DNA of 33,039 nt, taken from NCBI GenBank assembly GCA_023666965.1, contig JAMPAZ010000005.1, forward strand, positions 41,445 through 74,483, written 5' to 3'. A program made the position numbers and the translations under genes. The notes beneath the pieces are model-generated. The model had not been told where the DNA came from. It ran no database searches and saw only the letters and a program-made list of their open reading frames with translations. Positions 7,777 through 17,650 of this stretch are shown one piece after another. Positions within the stretch are counted from its first letter, which is position 1, and the number at the start of each line of letters is the position of its first letter. The stretch is from Muribaculum sp. GTDB taxonomy: Bacteria; Bacteroidota; Bacteroidia; Bacteroidales; Muribaculaceae.

Positions 7777-9510
7777 ATGAACTTACTTGAACTTAGCGAA
7801 CAAGAAATTCTCCGCCGTGGCAGTCTTGACGAGATGCGCCGGCTCGGTATCGACCCATATCCGGCACCGCTTTATCCGGTGGACGCATACACTACCGAGA
7901 TTAAGGAATCCTATAAGGACGACGGCGCAGAGCCCCGCCAAGTGTGCGTAGCCGGCCGTATTATGAGCCGCCGCATTATGGGCAAAGCTTCATTTATCGA
8001 GCTTCAAGATTCTAAAGGCCGTATTCAGGTCTATATCAGCCGAGACGACCTATGTCCCGGCGAGGATAAGGAACTTTACAATACAGTATTCAAGAAACTG
8101 CTTGACATAGGTGACTTTGTCGGCATAAAGGGCTACGTATTCCGCACCCAGACCGGTGAGATTTCTGTACATGCCCAAGAACTTACCGTTTTGAGCAAAT
8201 CGCTGCGACCGCTCCCGATAGTTAAGGTAAAGGACGGGGTGACATACGATGCTTTCGACGACCCCGAACTGCGCTACCGCCGTCGCTATGTCGACCTTGT
8301 GGTCAATGACCAGGTGAAGGACATATTCATCAAGCGCACAAAAGTGTTCAATTCGATGCGGTCGTTCTTCAACGACCATGGCTATATGGAGGTGGAAACG
8401 CCGATTTTGCAGGCCATTCCCGGCGGAGCCGCCGCACGTCCGTTTATCACCCATCATAATGCCCTCGACATCCCTCTCTATCTGCGCATAGCCGATGAGC
8501 TGTACCTTAAACGCCTCATTGTGGGCGGATTTGAAGGCGTGTATGAGTTCTCCAAAAATTTCCGTAACGAAGGCATGGACCGAACCCATAATCCCGAGTT
8601 TACATGTATGGAAATTTATGTCGCCTATAAAGACTATAATTGGATGATGGATTTCACCGAGAAGATGCTCGAAAAGATATGCCTCGACGTGAACGGTACT
8701 ACTGAAGTCAAGGTCGGCGACAATGTAATCTCATTTAAGGCTCCGTTCAAGCGTATAACGATGATGGACTCAATTAAAGAGCATACCGGCATTGACATTA
8801 ACGGTATGGACGAGCAGGCTCTGCGCGATGTGTGCCGTCAGTTGGAAATCGAGGTCGATGAGACTATGGGCAAAGGGAAGCTGATCGACGAGATATTCGG
8901 AGAAAAGTGCGAAGGTAAGTATATCCAGCCTACTTTCGTCACGGACTATCCCATTGAGATGTCGCCTCTCACGAAGCGCCATCGCGACAACCCTGAGTTG
9001 ACCGAACGCTTCGAGCTGATGGTCAACGGCAAAGAACTTGCAAATGCCTATTCCGAGCTTAACGACCCGATTGACCAGTATGAGCGCTTCGTAGAGCAGA
9101 TGCGTCTTGCCGAAAAGGGCGACGACGAGGCCATGATTATAGACAAGGACTTTATCAGGGCTCTTGAATACGGGATGCCCCCCACTTCCGGTATGGGCAT
9201 CGGAATGGATCGTCTGGTCATGTTGATGACCGGACAGACCACAATCCAAGAGGTGTTGCTTTTCCCGCAGATGCGTCCCGAAAAGACTCAGGCCCGCGAC
9301 AAGGCCGAAGCATATATGGCCGTCGGAGTTCCAGAAGAATGGGTTGCACCCCTTCAGAAGGCCGGATTCTATATTGTTAGCCAGATGGCGGGAGCAAATC
9401 CCGGCAAGGTGTTCCAGGACATATGCGGCATAAACAAGAAGTTTAAGCTCGGACTCAAAAATCCTTCACAGGATCAGGTAAAGGAATGGATTGCCGCGGC
9501 TTCAAAGTAG
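7777..9510 (+). CDS. lysS: Lysyl-tRNA synthetase, class II
   Basis: Charges tRNA-Lys. Residues ~55-155 form the OB-fold anticodon-binding domain. The class II core follows, with motif 1 around [12 protein letters not shown] and [17 protein letters not shown], motif 2 [22 protein letters not shown] and motif 3 [15 protein letters not shown]. After motif 3 and LLFPQMRPE there is a ~75-residue tail (from [10 protein letters not shown]) that E. coli LysS lacks and that is common in Bacteroidetes LysRS. I use the ATG at 7777; an in-frame TTG at 7765 is unlikely. Length is 577 residues. Its last 25 bases overlap the gpsA frame. Confidence 0.96.
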   Translation: MNLLELSEQEILRRGSLDEMRRLGIDPYPAPLYPVDAYTTEIKESYKDDGAEPRQVCVAGRIMSRRIMGKASFIELQDSKGRIQVYISRDDLCPGEDKELYNTVFKKLLDIGDFVGIKGYVFRTQTGEISVHAQELTVLSKSLRPLPIVKVKDGVTYDAFDDPELRYRRRYVDLVVNDQVKDIFIKRTKVFNSMRSFFNDHGYMEVETPILQAIPGGAAARPFITHHNALDIPLYLRIADELYLKRLIVGGFEGVYEFSKNFRNEGMDRTHNPEFTCMEIYVAYKDYNWMMDFTEKMLEKICLDVNGTTEVKVGDNVISFKAPFKRITMMDSIKEHTGIDINGMDEQALRDVCRQLEIEVDETMGKGKLIDEIFGEKCEGKYIQPTFVTDYPIEMSPLTKRHRDNPELTERFELMVNGKELANAYSELNDPIDQYERFVEQMRLAEKGDDEAMIIDKDFIRALEYGMPPTSGMGIGMDRLVMLMTGQTTIQEVLLFPQMRPEKTQARDKAEAYMAVGVPEEWVAPLQKAGFYIVSQMAGANPGKVFQDICGINKKFKLGLKNPSQDQVKEWIAAASK

Positions 9511-10526
9511 GAGAAGGCGATTCATGTCCGGCTCGTAATCCGGGTGTAATCGCAGTCATGGGCGGAGGTTCGTGGGCCACCGCCCTGGCCAAACTTCTCA
9601 TGCAGAACTGCCGTTCAATCATTTGGTATATGCGCCGACCCGACCGGATTGCTGAGTTCAGGCGTTTGGGGCATAATCCCGCATATTTGTCGGATGTAGA
9701 GTTCCCCATCGGGCGCATTGACTTCCGCGACAATATCAATGACGCATGTCGCGAAGCCGACACCCTTCTTATGGCAATGCCCTCTCCGTACTTCAAGAGC
9801 CACTTGGAAAAGTTGACAGAAGATATTTCCGGGAAAAACATTGTCATAGCCACCAAAGGAATTATTCCCGGCGAGAATATGCTCGTAAGCGACTATATCG
9901 AGCATCGTTACGGGATCACTCCCGACCGCATCACGGTAGTATCCGGGCCTTGTCATGCCGAGGAGGTCGCGTTAGGAAGGTTGAGCTATTTGACGGTTGC
10001 TTCGACTGACATTGCCGGTGCGGAATCGTTCGCCCGGTGTATCCGGGGCAATGCTCTCCGTACGCTTCTATCCTCCGATGTCCGAGGCATTGAATATGCC
10101 GGCGTTCTTAAAAACGTATATGCTGTCGGAGCCGGAATTATCCATGGTATGAAGGCCGGCGACAATTTCCTTGCCATAATGGTGTCTAATGCCGCATGTG
10201 AAATGTCGAGGTTTATAAATGAAGCCGTGGGTGGAAGCCGTAACATCACAGATTCCGTATATTTGGGCGACCTTTTAGTGACAGCATACTCTAAGTTTTC
10301 GCGAAACCACAATTTCGGGTCTATGATTGGCCGCGGCATGACAGCTTCACGGGCCATAATGGAAATGGAGATGGTAACGGAGGGTTACTATGCCGCCAAA
10401 TGTATGCATGAGATTAATGAGGCTTTGGGTGTCGAGATGCCGATACTTGAGGGTATTTATGAAATACTTTATAGGGAGACTCCGATGTCCTTGGCAATCG
10501 ACAAAATTGCTTCACGACTAATCTAA
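9486..10526 (+). CDS. gpsA: Glycerol-3-phosphate dehydrogenase [NAD(P)+]
   Basis: Makes sn-glycerol-3-phosphate from dihydroxyacetone phosphate for phospholipid synthesis. The Rossmann loop [18 protein letters not shown] is near residue 20, NIVIATKGI and [12 protein letters not shown] are in the middle, and the C-terminal catalytic domain carries [19 protein letters not shown]. The only ATG before the Rossmann strand is at 9486, inside the 3' end of lysS (25-base overlap). This leaves an unusual ~20-residue N-terminal extension; no later ATG, GTG or TTG keeps the first strand. Total is 346 residues. It is co-transcribed with lysS, and pgi follows after 49 bases. Confidence 0.93.
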   Translation: MDCRGFKVGEGDSCPARNPGVIAVMGGGSWATALAKLLMQNCRSIIWYMRRPDRIAEFRRLGHNPAYLSDVEFPIGRIDFRDNINDACREADTLLMAMPSPYFKSHLEKLTEDISGKNIVIATKGIIPGENMLVSDYIEHRYGITPDRITVVSGPCHAEEVALGRLSYLTVASTDIAGAESFARCIRGNALRTLLSSDVRGIEYAGVLKNVYAVGAGIIHGMKAGDNFLAIMVSNAACEMSRFINEAVGGSRNITDSVYLGDLLVTAYSKFSRNHNFGSMIGRGMTASRAIMEMEMVTEGYYAAKCMHEINEALGVEMPILEGIYEILYRETPMSLAIDKIASRLI

Positions 10527-10575
10527 AATGCCATGATTAGAGTTTAATAAGAATCATACTTAATCATATATTGTT

Positions 10576-11922
10576 ATGAAAAAAATTCAAGTAAACATCA
10601 ATTCAGTGCTCGGCACTGTATCTGAGAAGGAAATCCATGCTATTGAAGCCGATGCCGCGGCTTCTGCTCTGAAAACCTTGAAAGACGGTACCGGTCTCGG
10701 AAATGACTTCCTCGGGTGGCTCGATCTGCCCGAACGCACTCCGATGACCCACCTCGACGAAATCATCGCCGTGGCAAATGATCTTCGCAACTCATGCGAC
10801 TATGTGGTGTCAGTCGGCATAGGAGGCTCATATCTTGGCGCAAAAGCTGTTATTGAAGCCTTAAACGACTCTTTCGACGCTTATAAGCCTGCCGTTGCCG
10901 GATCGCCTAAAGTGCTGTTCGCCGGCCAAAATATCGGTGAAGACTATCTCGAAGAACTGCAAAAATTCCTTGCCGACAAGCGTTTCGGCATCATCGTTAT
11001 ATCTAAGTCCGGAACCACCACCGAACCCGCTATCGCTTTCCGTCTGCTTAAGGAGCAGCTTGAGGCACAAGTGGGTAAAGCCGAGGCTTGCAAGCGAATC
11101 GTTGCCATTACTGATGCAAAGCGCGGTGCTCTGCGTCAGCTTGCCACGGAAGAAGGCTATCGCACGTTTGTGATTGACGACAATGTTGGCGGCCGCTTCT
11201 CTGTCTTGACTCCCGTAGGACTCCTCCCGATTGCTGTGGCAGGATACGATGTCAAGAAGCTTGTTAAAGGCGCTTTAGACATGCAGAAAGAATGTGAGAA
11301 ACCCTCCGATGACAACATCTGCGAACTTTATGCCGCCACTCGTAATGCCCTCTACCGTGCGGGCAAGAAGATTGAGATTCTTGTTAACTACAATCCTAAA
11401 CTCCATTACTTTGGCGAATGGTGGAAGCAACTTTACGGCGAGAGCGAAGGTAAGGACAAGAAGGGCATATTCCCCGCCGCAGTAGATTTCTCTACCGACC
11501 TGCATTCCATGGGTCAGTGGATTCAGGATGGTGAGCGTACCATTTTCGAGACTGTTCTATCTGTTGAAAAAACTCAGCATGAGAAGCTTATTCCTGCCGA
11601 CGATGCTAACCTCGACGGTCTTAACTACATTGCCGGAAAGCACGTCGACGAGGTAAACAAGATGGCCGAGCTAGGCACACGCATCGCCCACGTAGACGGG
11701 GGTGTGCCTAACATTAGAATCTCCATTCCGGAACTTTCTGAAGAATATCTCGGACAGCTGATATATTTCTTTGAGCTGGCTTGCGGTATTTCAGGATATG
11801 TTCTTGGCGTGAATCCGTTTAACCAGCCCGGAGTTGAGGACTACAAACGCAACATGTTTGCGCTCCTTGAAAAGCCCGGCTATGAAGAAGCCACGAAGGC
11901 TATTCAGGCTAAACTTGGCTAA
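10576..11922 (+). CDS. pgi: Glucose-6-phosphate isomerase
   Basis: Interconverts glucose-6-phosphate and fructose-6-phosphate. The 448-residue length is the short bacterial form. Seen are [14 protein letters not shown], the phosphate-binding [29 protein letters not shown] with the active-site Arg, the [15 protein letters not shown] segment with the catalytic Glu, and a C-terminal [12 protein letters not shown] segment with the Lys that helps open the ring. It is the last gene of the lysS-gpsA-pgi run and is closed by a strong hairpin 20 bases after its stop. Confidence 0.96.
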   Translation: MKKIQVNINSVLGTVSEKEIHAIEADAAASALKTLKDGTGLGNDFLGWLDLPERTPMTHLDEIIAVANDLRNSCDYVVSVGIGGSYLGAKAVIEALNDSFDAYKPAVAGSPKVLFAGQNIGEDYLEELQKFLADKRFGIIVISKSGTTTEPAIAFRLLKEQLEAQVGKAEACKRIVAITDAKRGALRQLATEEGYRTFVIDDNVGGRFSVLTPVGLLPIAVAGYDVKKLVKGALDMQKECEKPSDDNICELYAATRNALYRAGKKIEILVNYNPKLHYFGEWWKQLYGESEGKDKKGIFPAAVDFSTDLHSMGQWIQDGERTIFETVLSVEKTQHEKLIPADDANLDGLNYIAGKHVDEVNKMAELGTRIAHVDGGVPNIRISIPELSEEYLGQLIYFFELACGISGYVLGVNPFNQPGVEDYKRNMFALLEKPGYEEATKAIQAKLG

Positions 11923-11942
11923 ACTTCTTTACCTTATATTAT

Positions 11943-11974
11943 AAAGGCCACGCCATATTTCCGACGTGGCCTTT
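11943..11974 (+). terminator. Terminator after pgi
   Basis: AAAGGCCACG at 11943-11952 pairs exactly with CGTGGCCTTT at 11965-11974 around a 12-base loop. The GC-rich stem ends in only a short T run, so termination is likely but may be partial. Confidence 0.7.
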
Positions 11975-12015
11975 ACGTAATTACGACATTATCACATTCT
12001 TAACCTTATTCTATT

Positions 12016-13251
12016 ATGAAGCTAAATCAACGTCTATGTGTCGTCGTGGGCGCTTTAACCCTCTTTATCGGCGCAGTTTCTGCCTCCGAACCGTTAAAAG
12101 ACTATTCCCACATCCGGGGCGTATGCCATGGCCCTACGCGCGACCAGGCGCAACTGGAAAAAGAGTTGGGCTATGCCAAGCGGCTTAATTTAAACAGTAC
12201 GCGTATTTGGCTGTCTTATCAGGCATATAGTAAAAACCCTGAAGCTTATCTCGAAAACATTAGGAATTACGTCCGCACGAGTTACGATAAGTTCGGAATC
12301 ACAACTATGCCGATTCTTTTTAACGGCAATATGATGGATCCAGCCATTCTTGAACCGGCATTCAGGAAGGAGGGCGAGGCATACGTCGATGCAGTAATTG
12401 ACGCACTTAAGGACGAACCCGGACTCTTGATGTGGGACATAATGAATGAGCCGATGTGCAACGACTATATTGGTCAGGCTACCGCAGAAGAAAGACCGGC
12501 CAGGGAGGATAAACTTTGGGACTTTGTGCGTCATTTTTGTAAATATGTCAAGAAAAAAGACTCTAAAAATGCCACTACGGTCGGAGTTATGTATCCTATC
12601 TATCTTGAACATGTTGCAGATGTCGTCGACGTGCTGTCGTTCCACGACTATCTTGAAACTCGTGAACGGGTTCAGCACAGCTATGATGTCGCAAAAGAAA
12701 TTTCCGCTAAAAATGGCAATAAGCCACTAATCAACAGCGAAATGGGGTGTATAGCCCGCTCTAATCCATACGACATGGCTTTAGAGATATGCGAGCGCAA
12801 CGGCGCCGGATTTTATCTGTTTAATCTCATCGCCGGCGGGTATTGGGGCGACATACACGGTATAGTTTATTCCGATGGAACTGTCCGCGACCCTGCTATA
12901 GTTTCCGCGCTGATGGGATTTTATCTAAACCGCGATGAATCTACCCGTGTGCTTTACAATCCCAACAAGGAGGGATATGTCACTGCCGCTTTGTCGAGTC
13001 TACGTGAGGCTTTGAAGGATAAAGTATCGGTCTTTCAGGCACGTCGCGGTTCGACTGACAACTTATTGGAGGCAATGGAAGTTTGTGCAAATCTTCTTGA
13101 AGGAGCGCAAATGGTGTCGATGGACGAAATGCCGTCGGCTAAGATTATAGCATGGAAGGCTCAGCCTGATTCTGAGCGCGACATCCATGCTATTCGTGCT
13201 TATGCCTACGAGTTGGCAAAGATTCTCCAAGAAAAGTGCCAGATTCTCTAA
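12016..13251 (+). CDS. Secreted GH5-like (cellulase-fold) glycoside hydrolase
   Basis: A 411-residue exported protein; the signal peptide ends around VSAS-E (residues 1-24). The body reads as a TIM-barrel retaining glycosidase of the cellulase superfamily. LNSTRIWLSYQ lies near residue 60, MWDIMNEP puts the acid/base Glu at 145 after Asn, VVDVLSFHDY gives strand 6, and PLINSEMGC gives the nucleophile Glu at 242. From ~300 a helix-rich segment of unknown use follows. Exact family (GH5 or a relative) and substrate cannot be decided by eye. It has its own leader after the pgi terminator and converges with a GH3 beta-glucosidase, suggesting a shared role in glycan breakdown. Confidence 0.8.
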   Translation: MKLNQRLCVVVGALTLFIGAVSASEPLKDYSHIRGVCHGPTRDQAQLEKELGYAKRLNLNSTRIWLSYQAYSKNPEAYLENIRNYVRTSYDKFGITTMPILFNGNMMDPAILEPAFRKEGEAYVDAVIDALKDEPGLLMWDIMNEPMCNDYIGQATAEERPAREDKLWDFVRHFCKYVKKKDSKNATTVGVMYPIYLEHVADVVDVLSFHDYLETRERVQHSYDVAKEISAKNGNKPLINSEMGCIARSNPYDMALEICERNGAGFYLFNLIAGGYWGDIHGIVYSDGTVRDPAIVSALMGFYLNRDESTRVLYNPNKEGYVTAALSSLREALKDKVSVFQARRGSTDNLLEAMEVCANLLEGAQMVSMDEMPSAKIIAWKAQPDSERDIHAIRAYAYELAKILQEKCQIL

Positions 13252-13333
13252 ACACTTACCTGCCTTACTGCGCGGGCTTTTGTGCGCTGAAGCCTTGTAG
13301 TGAAAGAGATGAATAGAATCTGAAGGAAGTTTT

Positions 13334-13394
13334 AAAATTGTATTGGGTGTGTCAAAATGGGATTATTCCATTTTGACACACCCAATACAATTTT
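13334..13394. terminator. Very long perfect hairpin between convergent genes (27-bp arms)
   Basis: Bases 13334-13360 are repeated as an exact inverted copy at 13368-13394 around a 7-base loop. The arms begin AAAATTG and end CAATTTT, so on both strands the stem is followed by T-rich sequence. It sits between the two convergent hydrolase genes and would stop transcription from both sides. A 27-bp perfect stem is much longer than ordinary terminators, and a 14-base core (GGTGTGTCAAAATG) recurs at 32536-32549, so it may be a dispersed MITE-like element used as a terminator. Confidence 0.7.
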
Positions 13395-13441
13395 GAAACA
13401 GCTCCATAGATAAGGAATATGTAAAATCCGGAAATGAATTT

Positions 13442-15679
13442 TTATTTCAGCTCAAAGTCAGCTGAAGAACGGATGTCGTCGGAGGCCGATGCTGCATGGG
13501 CGGTAAATTTACCCGGTTCGGCTACCCATTCGTGGCGTTCTGCGTCGAAATAGCTTAGTGCGTCCCGGTCAATAGTGAAAGTCACGGTCTTTGTCTCTCC
13601 GGGTTCAAGGTACACTTTTCGGAAGCCTTTCAGCTCTTTTGCCGGCCTAATGACAGAACATTTAGGGTCGGATATGTAGAGTTGCACTACTTCGGCTCCG
13701 GCCACTTTACCGATGTTGGTCACCGGAATCTCAAATGTTATTGTCCCATCTTGAGTCATCGACTTTTGGTCAGTGGTCAGTTTGCCGTATTTGAAGTCGG
13801 TATAGCTAAGCCCATGTCCGAAGGCGAAAAGTGGTGTAATCTTCATGGTGTCGTGCCAACGATAGCCGACTAAAATACCTTCATTGTACTTTTCGTCCCA
13901 AATCTCTTCGTCGGCTCGTTTCACTCCGGGATACTCTCCTGTGGCGTGCGCTCCTACATCTTCAAGTCGGACGGGGAATGTGAACGGCAACTTGCCTGAT
14001 GGATTCACTTGTCCCGTCAGCACGTCGGCCAATGCGTTTCCGGCCTCGGAGCCGAGGTACCACGCTTGTACTATTGCCGGGACTTTGTTTGCCCAGGGCA
14101 TAGCTACTGCATTTCCGCTCACATTGACTACCACCAGATTCTTGTTGGCATCGGCCAGCGCGTCGATGACGGCATCTTGCCCGTATGGAAGTCCGAGAGC
14201 CGTGCGGTCGGTGTCTTCGCAGTCTTGATGTCCGCTTTTGTTGAGTCCGCCAACGAATATCACGTAGTCAGCATCTTTGGCCATATCGACGGCTTCGTTG
14301 ATCAGTTCTTCGGGCGAGCGTTCGTCTTTCAGATTTTGTCCGGTAGCCACCCCGTCCTGTCCCGTGTTCACGTCTCCTACATATCCGCGGGCGTATGTCA
14401 CGTCGGCTTTCCCGGACGTAGCATTGCGGAGCCCGTCGAGGGGCGAGATTTCATGCTGTACTTTAAGCGAAGAACTTCCCCCGCCTACAGTCATCATCTT
14501 CACGGCATTTTCTCCTACAACCACGATTTTTTTTGGAGTGGAAAGGTCAAGCGGGAGGAGATGTCCCTCGTTGCGAAGCAGAACAATGCCTTCTCCACCT
14601 ATTTTTCGGGCTGCTGAGTAGTGTTCTGGGCTACAGATTGAGCCGTAAGCCTGATTGTTGCCCATGGAGGTGCGGAATATAAGCCGCAACACTCGGCGCA
14701 CTTTGTCGTCAAGCTCTGTCGTGCCGACTTTGCCCGATTTAATTAGTTCGAGATATGGATCCGCCATAAAGTAGCTGTCGTAGGCATTGGTTTTTCCCAT
14801 TGTGCGTCCATCTGTCCATGTCCCGAATTCGAGGTCCAACCCGTTGGCGATGGCTTGTTCGGTATTGTGTGTGCCTCCCCAGTCGCTGATTACTGCTCCG
14901 TCAAAGCCCCATTCGCCTTTGAGAATGTCGTTAAGCAAGTATTGATTATGGCACACATGCTGATTTTTATACAGATTGTAAGAAGCCATTATCGACCATG
15001 TGCCACCCTCGTTGACTGCGGCTTTAAATGCCGGCAGATATATCTCATAAAGAGTGCGGTCGTCGGGCATGGCGTTGGTCGTGTGGCGGTGAAGCTCTTG
15101 ATTGTTGAGGGCATAGTGTTTCACGCACGTTGCCACTCCATTTGACTGAACCCCCTTAATATATGGTACTACCATTCGGGAGGCCAAGTAAGGATCTTCG
15201 CCCATATATTCAAAATTTCGTCCGTTAAGGGGCGTACGGTATATGTTGATGCCGGGTCCGAGCAGAACGTTTTTGTTGCGGTAGCGGGCTTCTTCTCCGA
15301 TTGATTTCCCGTAAAGCGATGCCATTTCCGGATTCCAAGTTGCCGCCAAGCATGTTAGAGCGGGGAATGCCACGCATGAGTCATTGGTCCATCCGGCTTG
15401 GCGCCATTCGTCCCATAGCACCTCAGGGCGGATTCCGTGGGGGCCGTCAGTGGTCCATAGTTCGGGAATGCCGAGGCGTCCGACCCCTTTCGACGAAAAC
15501 TTTGATTGCGCGTGGATTAAGCCAATCTTTTCTTCTAATGTTAGTCTTGACAGAGCGTCTTCGACGCGTTCCTCTATGTCTTTGGACTTGTCATGATAGA
15601 TGGGGGTGTCGGTCGCATATACAGTCCCGGTGGTGCATATAAGCAAAGTGGATGCGACCGACCCAATGAATTTCTTCAT
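13442..15679 (-). CDS. bglX: Periplasmic GH3 beta-glucosidase (BglX-like)
   Basis: Retaining exo-acting glycosidase of family 3, 745 residues. I start at the Met giving a proper signal peptide (MKKFIGSVASTLLICTTGTVYA); a Met 54 bases upstream would bury it. The N-terminal TIM barrel has LTLEEKIGLIHAQ, TDGPHGIR, KHYALNN and the nucleophile motif GFDGAVISDWGGTH (Asp ~266). The alpha/beta sandwich follows (IVLLRNEGHLLPL), then PFTFPVR and a C-terminal fibronectin-III-like domain (TNIGKVAGAEVVQLYI, ELKGFRKVYLEPGE). BglX-type enzymes work in the periplasm on beta-linked glucosides or xylosides; the actual sugar is not readable here. Transcribed alone from a -7 box at 15723. Confidence 0.93.
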   Translation of the reverse strand: MKKFIGSVASTLLICTTGTVYATDTPIYHDKSKDIEERVEDALSRLTLEEKIGLIHAQSKFSSKGVGRLGIPELWTTDGPHGIRPEVLWDEWRQAGWTNDSCVAFPALTCLAATWNPEMASLYGKSIGEEARYRNKNVLLGPGINIYRTPLNGRNFEYMGEDPYLASRMVVPYIKGVQSNGVATCVKHYALNNQELHRHTTNAMPDDRTLYEIYLPAFKAAVNEGGTWSIMASYNLYKNQHVCHNQYLLNDILKGEWGFDGAVISDWGGTHNTEQAIANGLDLEFGTWTDGRTMGKTNAYDSYFMADPYLELIKSGKVGTTELDDKVRRVLRLIFRTSMGNNQAYGSICSPEHYSAARKIGGEGIVLLRNEGHLLPLDLSTPKKIVVVGENAVKMMTVGGGSSSLKVQHEISPLDGLRNATSGKADVTYARGYVGDVNTGQDGVATGQNLKDERSPEELINEAVDMAKDADYVIFVGGLNKSGHQDCEDTDRTALGLPYGQDAVIDALADANKNLVVVNVSGNAVAMPWANKVPAIVQAWYLGSEAGNALADVLTGQVNPSGKLPFTFPVRLEDVGAHATGEYPGVKRADEEIWDEKYNEGILVGYRWHDTMKITPLFAFGHGLSYTDFKYGKLTTDQKSMTQDGTITFEIPVTNIGKVAGAEVVQLYISDPKCSVIRPAKELKGFRKVYLEPGETKTVTFTIDRDALSYFDAERHEWVAEPGKFTAHAASASDDIRSSADFELK

Positions 15680-15722
15680 ATTTGGAATTTTTAAGGTTAA
15701 TTGCACAGTGAGAGTTGTTGTG

Positions 15723-15730
15723 CAAATATA
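15723..15730 (-). promoter_or_regulatory. -7 promoter box for the GH3 gene
   Basis: The minus strand reads TATATTTG, an exact TAnnTTTG match, about 44 bases before the chosen GH3 start codon. Confidence 0.55.
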
Positions 15731-15819
15731 CACATTTTAAACAGGAAAGCGGCTATGGAACTGAAACTTTCGGACGCGAAGGGTTGTTCTATAATTGTTC
15801 GTTTCAATTATTTGTACTT

Positions 15820-16731
15820 ATGGTAGACAATAATGGTTCTCATACCCGTCAAATCTTGATAGGAAACTTATTGGCGCTGACTGCCGCTCTGTGTTGGGGT
15901 TTTAATGAACCGGCCAATAAGGCTCTGATTCCCGGTTGGGTTTCGGCATCGGGAGTGGCTATCTCACGTATTTTCGGTGCCGCTATCGTAATTTGGATTA
16001 TATCGCTGTTTACTAAAAATGACCGCATCGAGCGTTCCGACCAAAAAGTGCTTTGGTTTGCTTCGCTTTGCATGTTGGGGTTCGTTTATGTATTTTCAAT
16101 GGCATTCAATACTGCCTCTCCGATTGATATAGCGATTATTCTTACGTTTCAACCCATGCTCGTGGTGGCCATTCATGCCATCTTCAAGCATGAAAAAGTC
16201 AGCGGATTGGAAATGATTGGTATGATCGTGGCTTTTGGAGGTGCGCTTTTGGTCATTTTGGCCGGTGGAAATTTAGACGGAGGTCGTTTGATAGGCGATC
16301 TCTTTGCTTTGGTCTGTGCGGTTAGTTATGCCGCGTATCTTGTCATCATCGAGGGCCCGTCGAAGAAGTACACCACGGTGAATTTGATGAGGTGGATTTT
16401 CCTATATACGGCTATCTTGTCGTTGCCGTTAGTCTTTACGGTCGGTGAAACGCATCTTTTTGCCGATCCTGAGCTTACTCCTGCGCTGATTTTGGCATTT
16501 ATAATTCTGTTCCCAACGGTGTATTGCTATTTGGTGACTCCTCCTGCAATCAAGATGATAGGGAGTGAATTGCTCTCGATTTACCAATATTTAGTTCCGG
16601 TGGTCGCTACGGTAGTATCTCTTTTGATGAGGTTGGATAAATTTCACTGGTATCAACCGGTAGCGTTTGTGATAATAGTAGGCGGAGTGGTTCTTGCTAA
16701 TTATGCAAAGTCAAGGCAGACAAAGATTTAG
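15820..16731 (+). CDS. DMT/EamA-family permease
   Basis: A 303-residue integral membrane protein of the drug/metabolite transporter superfamily with about ten transmembrane helices in two EamA repeats. The first repeat runs from IGNLLALTAALCWGFNEPANKAL to LLVILAGG, and the second from LIGDLFALVCAVSYAAYLVI to VGGVVLANYA. Substrates in this family range from amino acids to nucleotide sugars, and none can be chosen. The Met at 15820 is preferred over one 105 bases upstream, because the extra residues are hydrophilic and unlike the family. It is divergent from the GH3 gene; no clean -7 box was found. Confidence 0.85.
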   Translation: MVDNNGSHTRQILIGNLLALTAALCWGFNEPANKALIPGWVSASGVAISRIFGAAIVIWIISLFTKNDRIERSDQKVLWFASLCMLGFVYVFSMAFNTASPIDIAIILTFQPMLVVAIHAIFKHEKVSGLEMIGMIVAFGGALLVILAGGNLDGGRLIGDLFALVCAVSYAAYLVIIEGPSKKYTTVNLMRWIFLYTAILSLPLVFTVGETHLFADPELTPALILAFIILFPTVYCYLVTPPAIKMIGSELLSIYQYLVPVVATVVSLLMRLDKFHWYQPVAFVIIVGGVVLANYAKSRQTKI

Positions 16732-16773
16732 TTGCGCAGGATAGCCGGTTTGGTTATTTTAACATACTTGTAC

Positions 16774-16805
16774 TTGTAAATTGCCCATAGTATATTGTAT
16801 ATTTG
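16774..16805 (+). promoter_or_regulatory. Promoter for the two-gene unknown operon
   Basis: TATATTTG at 16798-16805 matches the -7 consensus exactly, and a TTG at 16774-16776 lies about 21 bases upstream as a -33-like element. The first ATG of the operon follows at 16836. Confidence 0.55.
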
Positions 16806-16835
16806 CAATATGTTAAACCAAACACATTTACTATT

Positions 16836-17258
16836 ATGTCAAATAAACCCAACAAAAACACCGCTATCCTTAATCGTCGCCATCGAGACTTCTTGCATAC
16901 TTGTATGCTGATTTTAAACCGCTAGGATAGACATATTAAGCCTAAGGAGTTGGCTCGTAAGGCCGTTATTTGCCGTGCGAACGGTTACTATGTGGAAGAA
17001 GATTATGCTTATAAAATGCTTCTTAGACATGAAAAATATGGCAAAATGCCAACTCGTAACTCTACTCGGGCCATGTGTATTGAGCTTGCGGATCGTGTCG
17101 CCCGACTTAAGTCGGAAAATCCGGGTTTGGCGACCATGCCTGCACTGAAGCAAGTAATCGAATCCGGAAAAGCTTCTCGCTATTTCATGTCGGTGAAAAC
17201 CGCGCTAAATCTTATCGAGCGCCATTATAAACAACTGCTTTTAAACTCTTTATCTTGA
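16836..17258 (+). pseudogene. Unknown small protein gene interrupted by an in-frame TAG
   Basis: From the ATG at 16836, one frame runs 140 codons to 17258 with a single interruption: TAG at 16923-16925 (codon 30). Both sides are similarly basic and protein-like (NTAILNRRHRDFL before; KPKELARKAVICRANGYYVEEDY after). With a promoter 31 bases upstream and a 4-base overlap with the next gene, the frame looks like one gene with a nonsense mutation. Alternatives are a 29-codon leader peptide followed by a protein starting at TTG 16950 or ATG 17016, or a sequencing error. The C-terminal part ends GKASRYFMSVKTALNLIERHY, and I do not recognise the family. TAG is a normal stop elsewhere in the window (upp, glycerate kinase). 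Confidence 0.6.
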
Positions 17259-17650
17259 TGTATGCCGATAAGCAGGAGTTGACCATCGCCTTGTCGATGG
17301 AGGCTCTTAGACGTACCGTTATGGCCGAAAGTGCGTTCCGAACCATTATGGACCCCAAATTGAACAATTCCTCCGCGTTAAGTGAGCGAGAAATTTCTCT
17401 TCCTGACGAAGTTATCCGTCAGGCTATCGGGCTGACAATACTTCGGCTGCATCGTATGGTGAAGGCTACCGACTTGGATGCTGAGCAGGATGTCGTGCAT
17501 CTGACCCTTGATCCTCGCCGGGGTTGTTTTACTTCGGAGTTACGTCAAGTCAGGCGTATAGTCGAAGATGCGGTGGTGGCGTGGGTATTGCGCGAATGGT
17601 TTGGTTTTTATGTGCCGTTTGACTCAATTGACGCGTTGGATTGGCTATGA
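17255..17650 (+). CDS. Hypothetical protein, second gene of unknown pair
   Basis: A 131-residue soluble protein overlapping the previous frame by 4 bases (ATGA). The N-terminal half is helical (ALSMEALRRTVMAESAFRTIM). The middle, VIRQAIGLTILRLHRMV, leads into a predicted strand VVHLTLDP and a C-terminal helix IVEDAVVAWVLREWFGFYV. This helix-strand-helix plan recalls small unassigned proteins near phage-type genes in Bacteroidales, but that is an impression rather than an assignment. It converges with the C-S lyase gene, overlapping its 3' end by 6 bases. No function is assigned. Confidence 0.65.
   Translation: MMYADKQELTIALSMEALRRTVMAESAFRTIMDPKLNNSSALSEREISLPDEVIRQAIGLTILRLHRMVKATDLDAEQDVVHLTLDPRRGCFTSELRQVRRIVEDAVVAWVLREWFGFYVPFDSIDALDWL

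Noticed and set aside
14009-14617. Forward ORF of 202 codons
   Set aside because: Antisense to the GH3 gene, which has full family motifs.
16923-16925. TAG recoded as an amino acid across the genome
   Set aside because: Several clear genes in the window (e.g. upp, glycerate kinase) end in TAG, so general reassignment is not supported.
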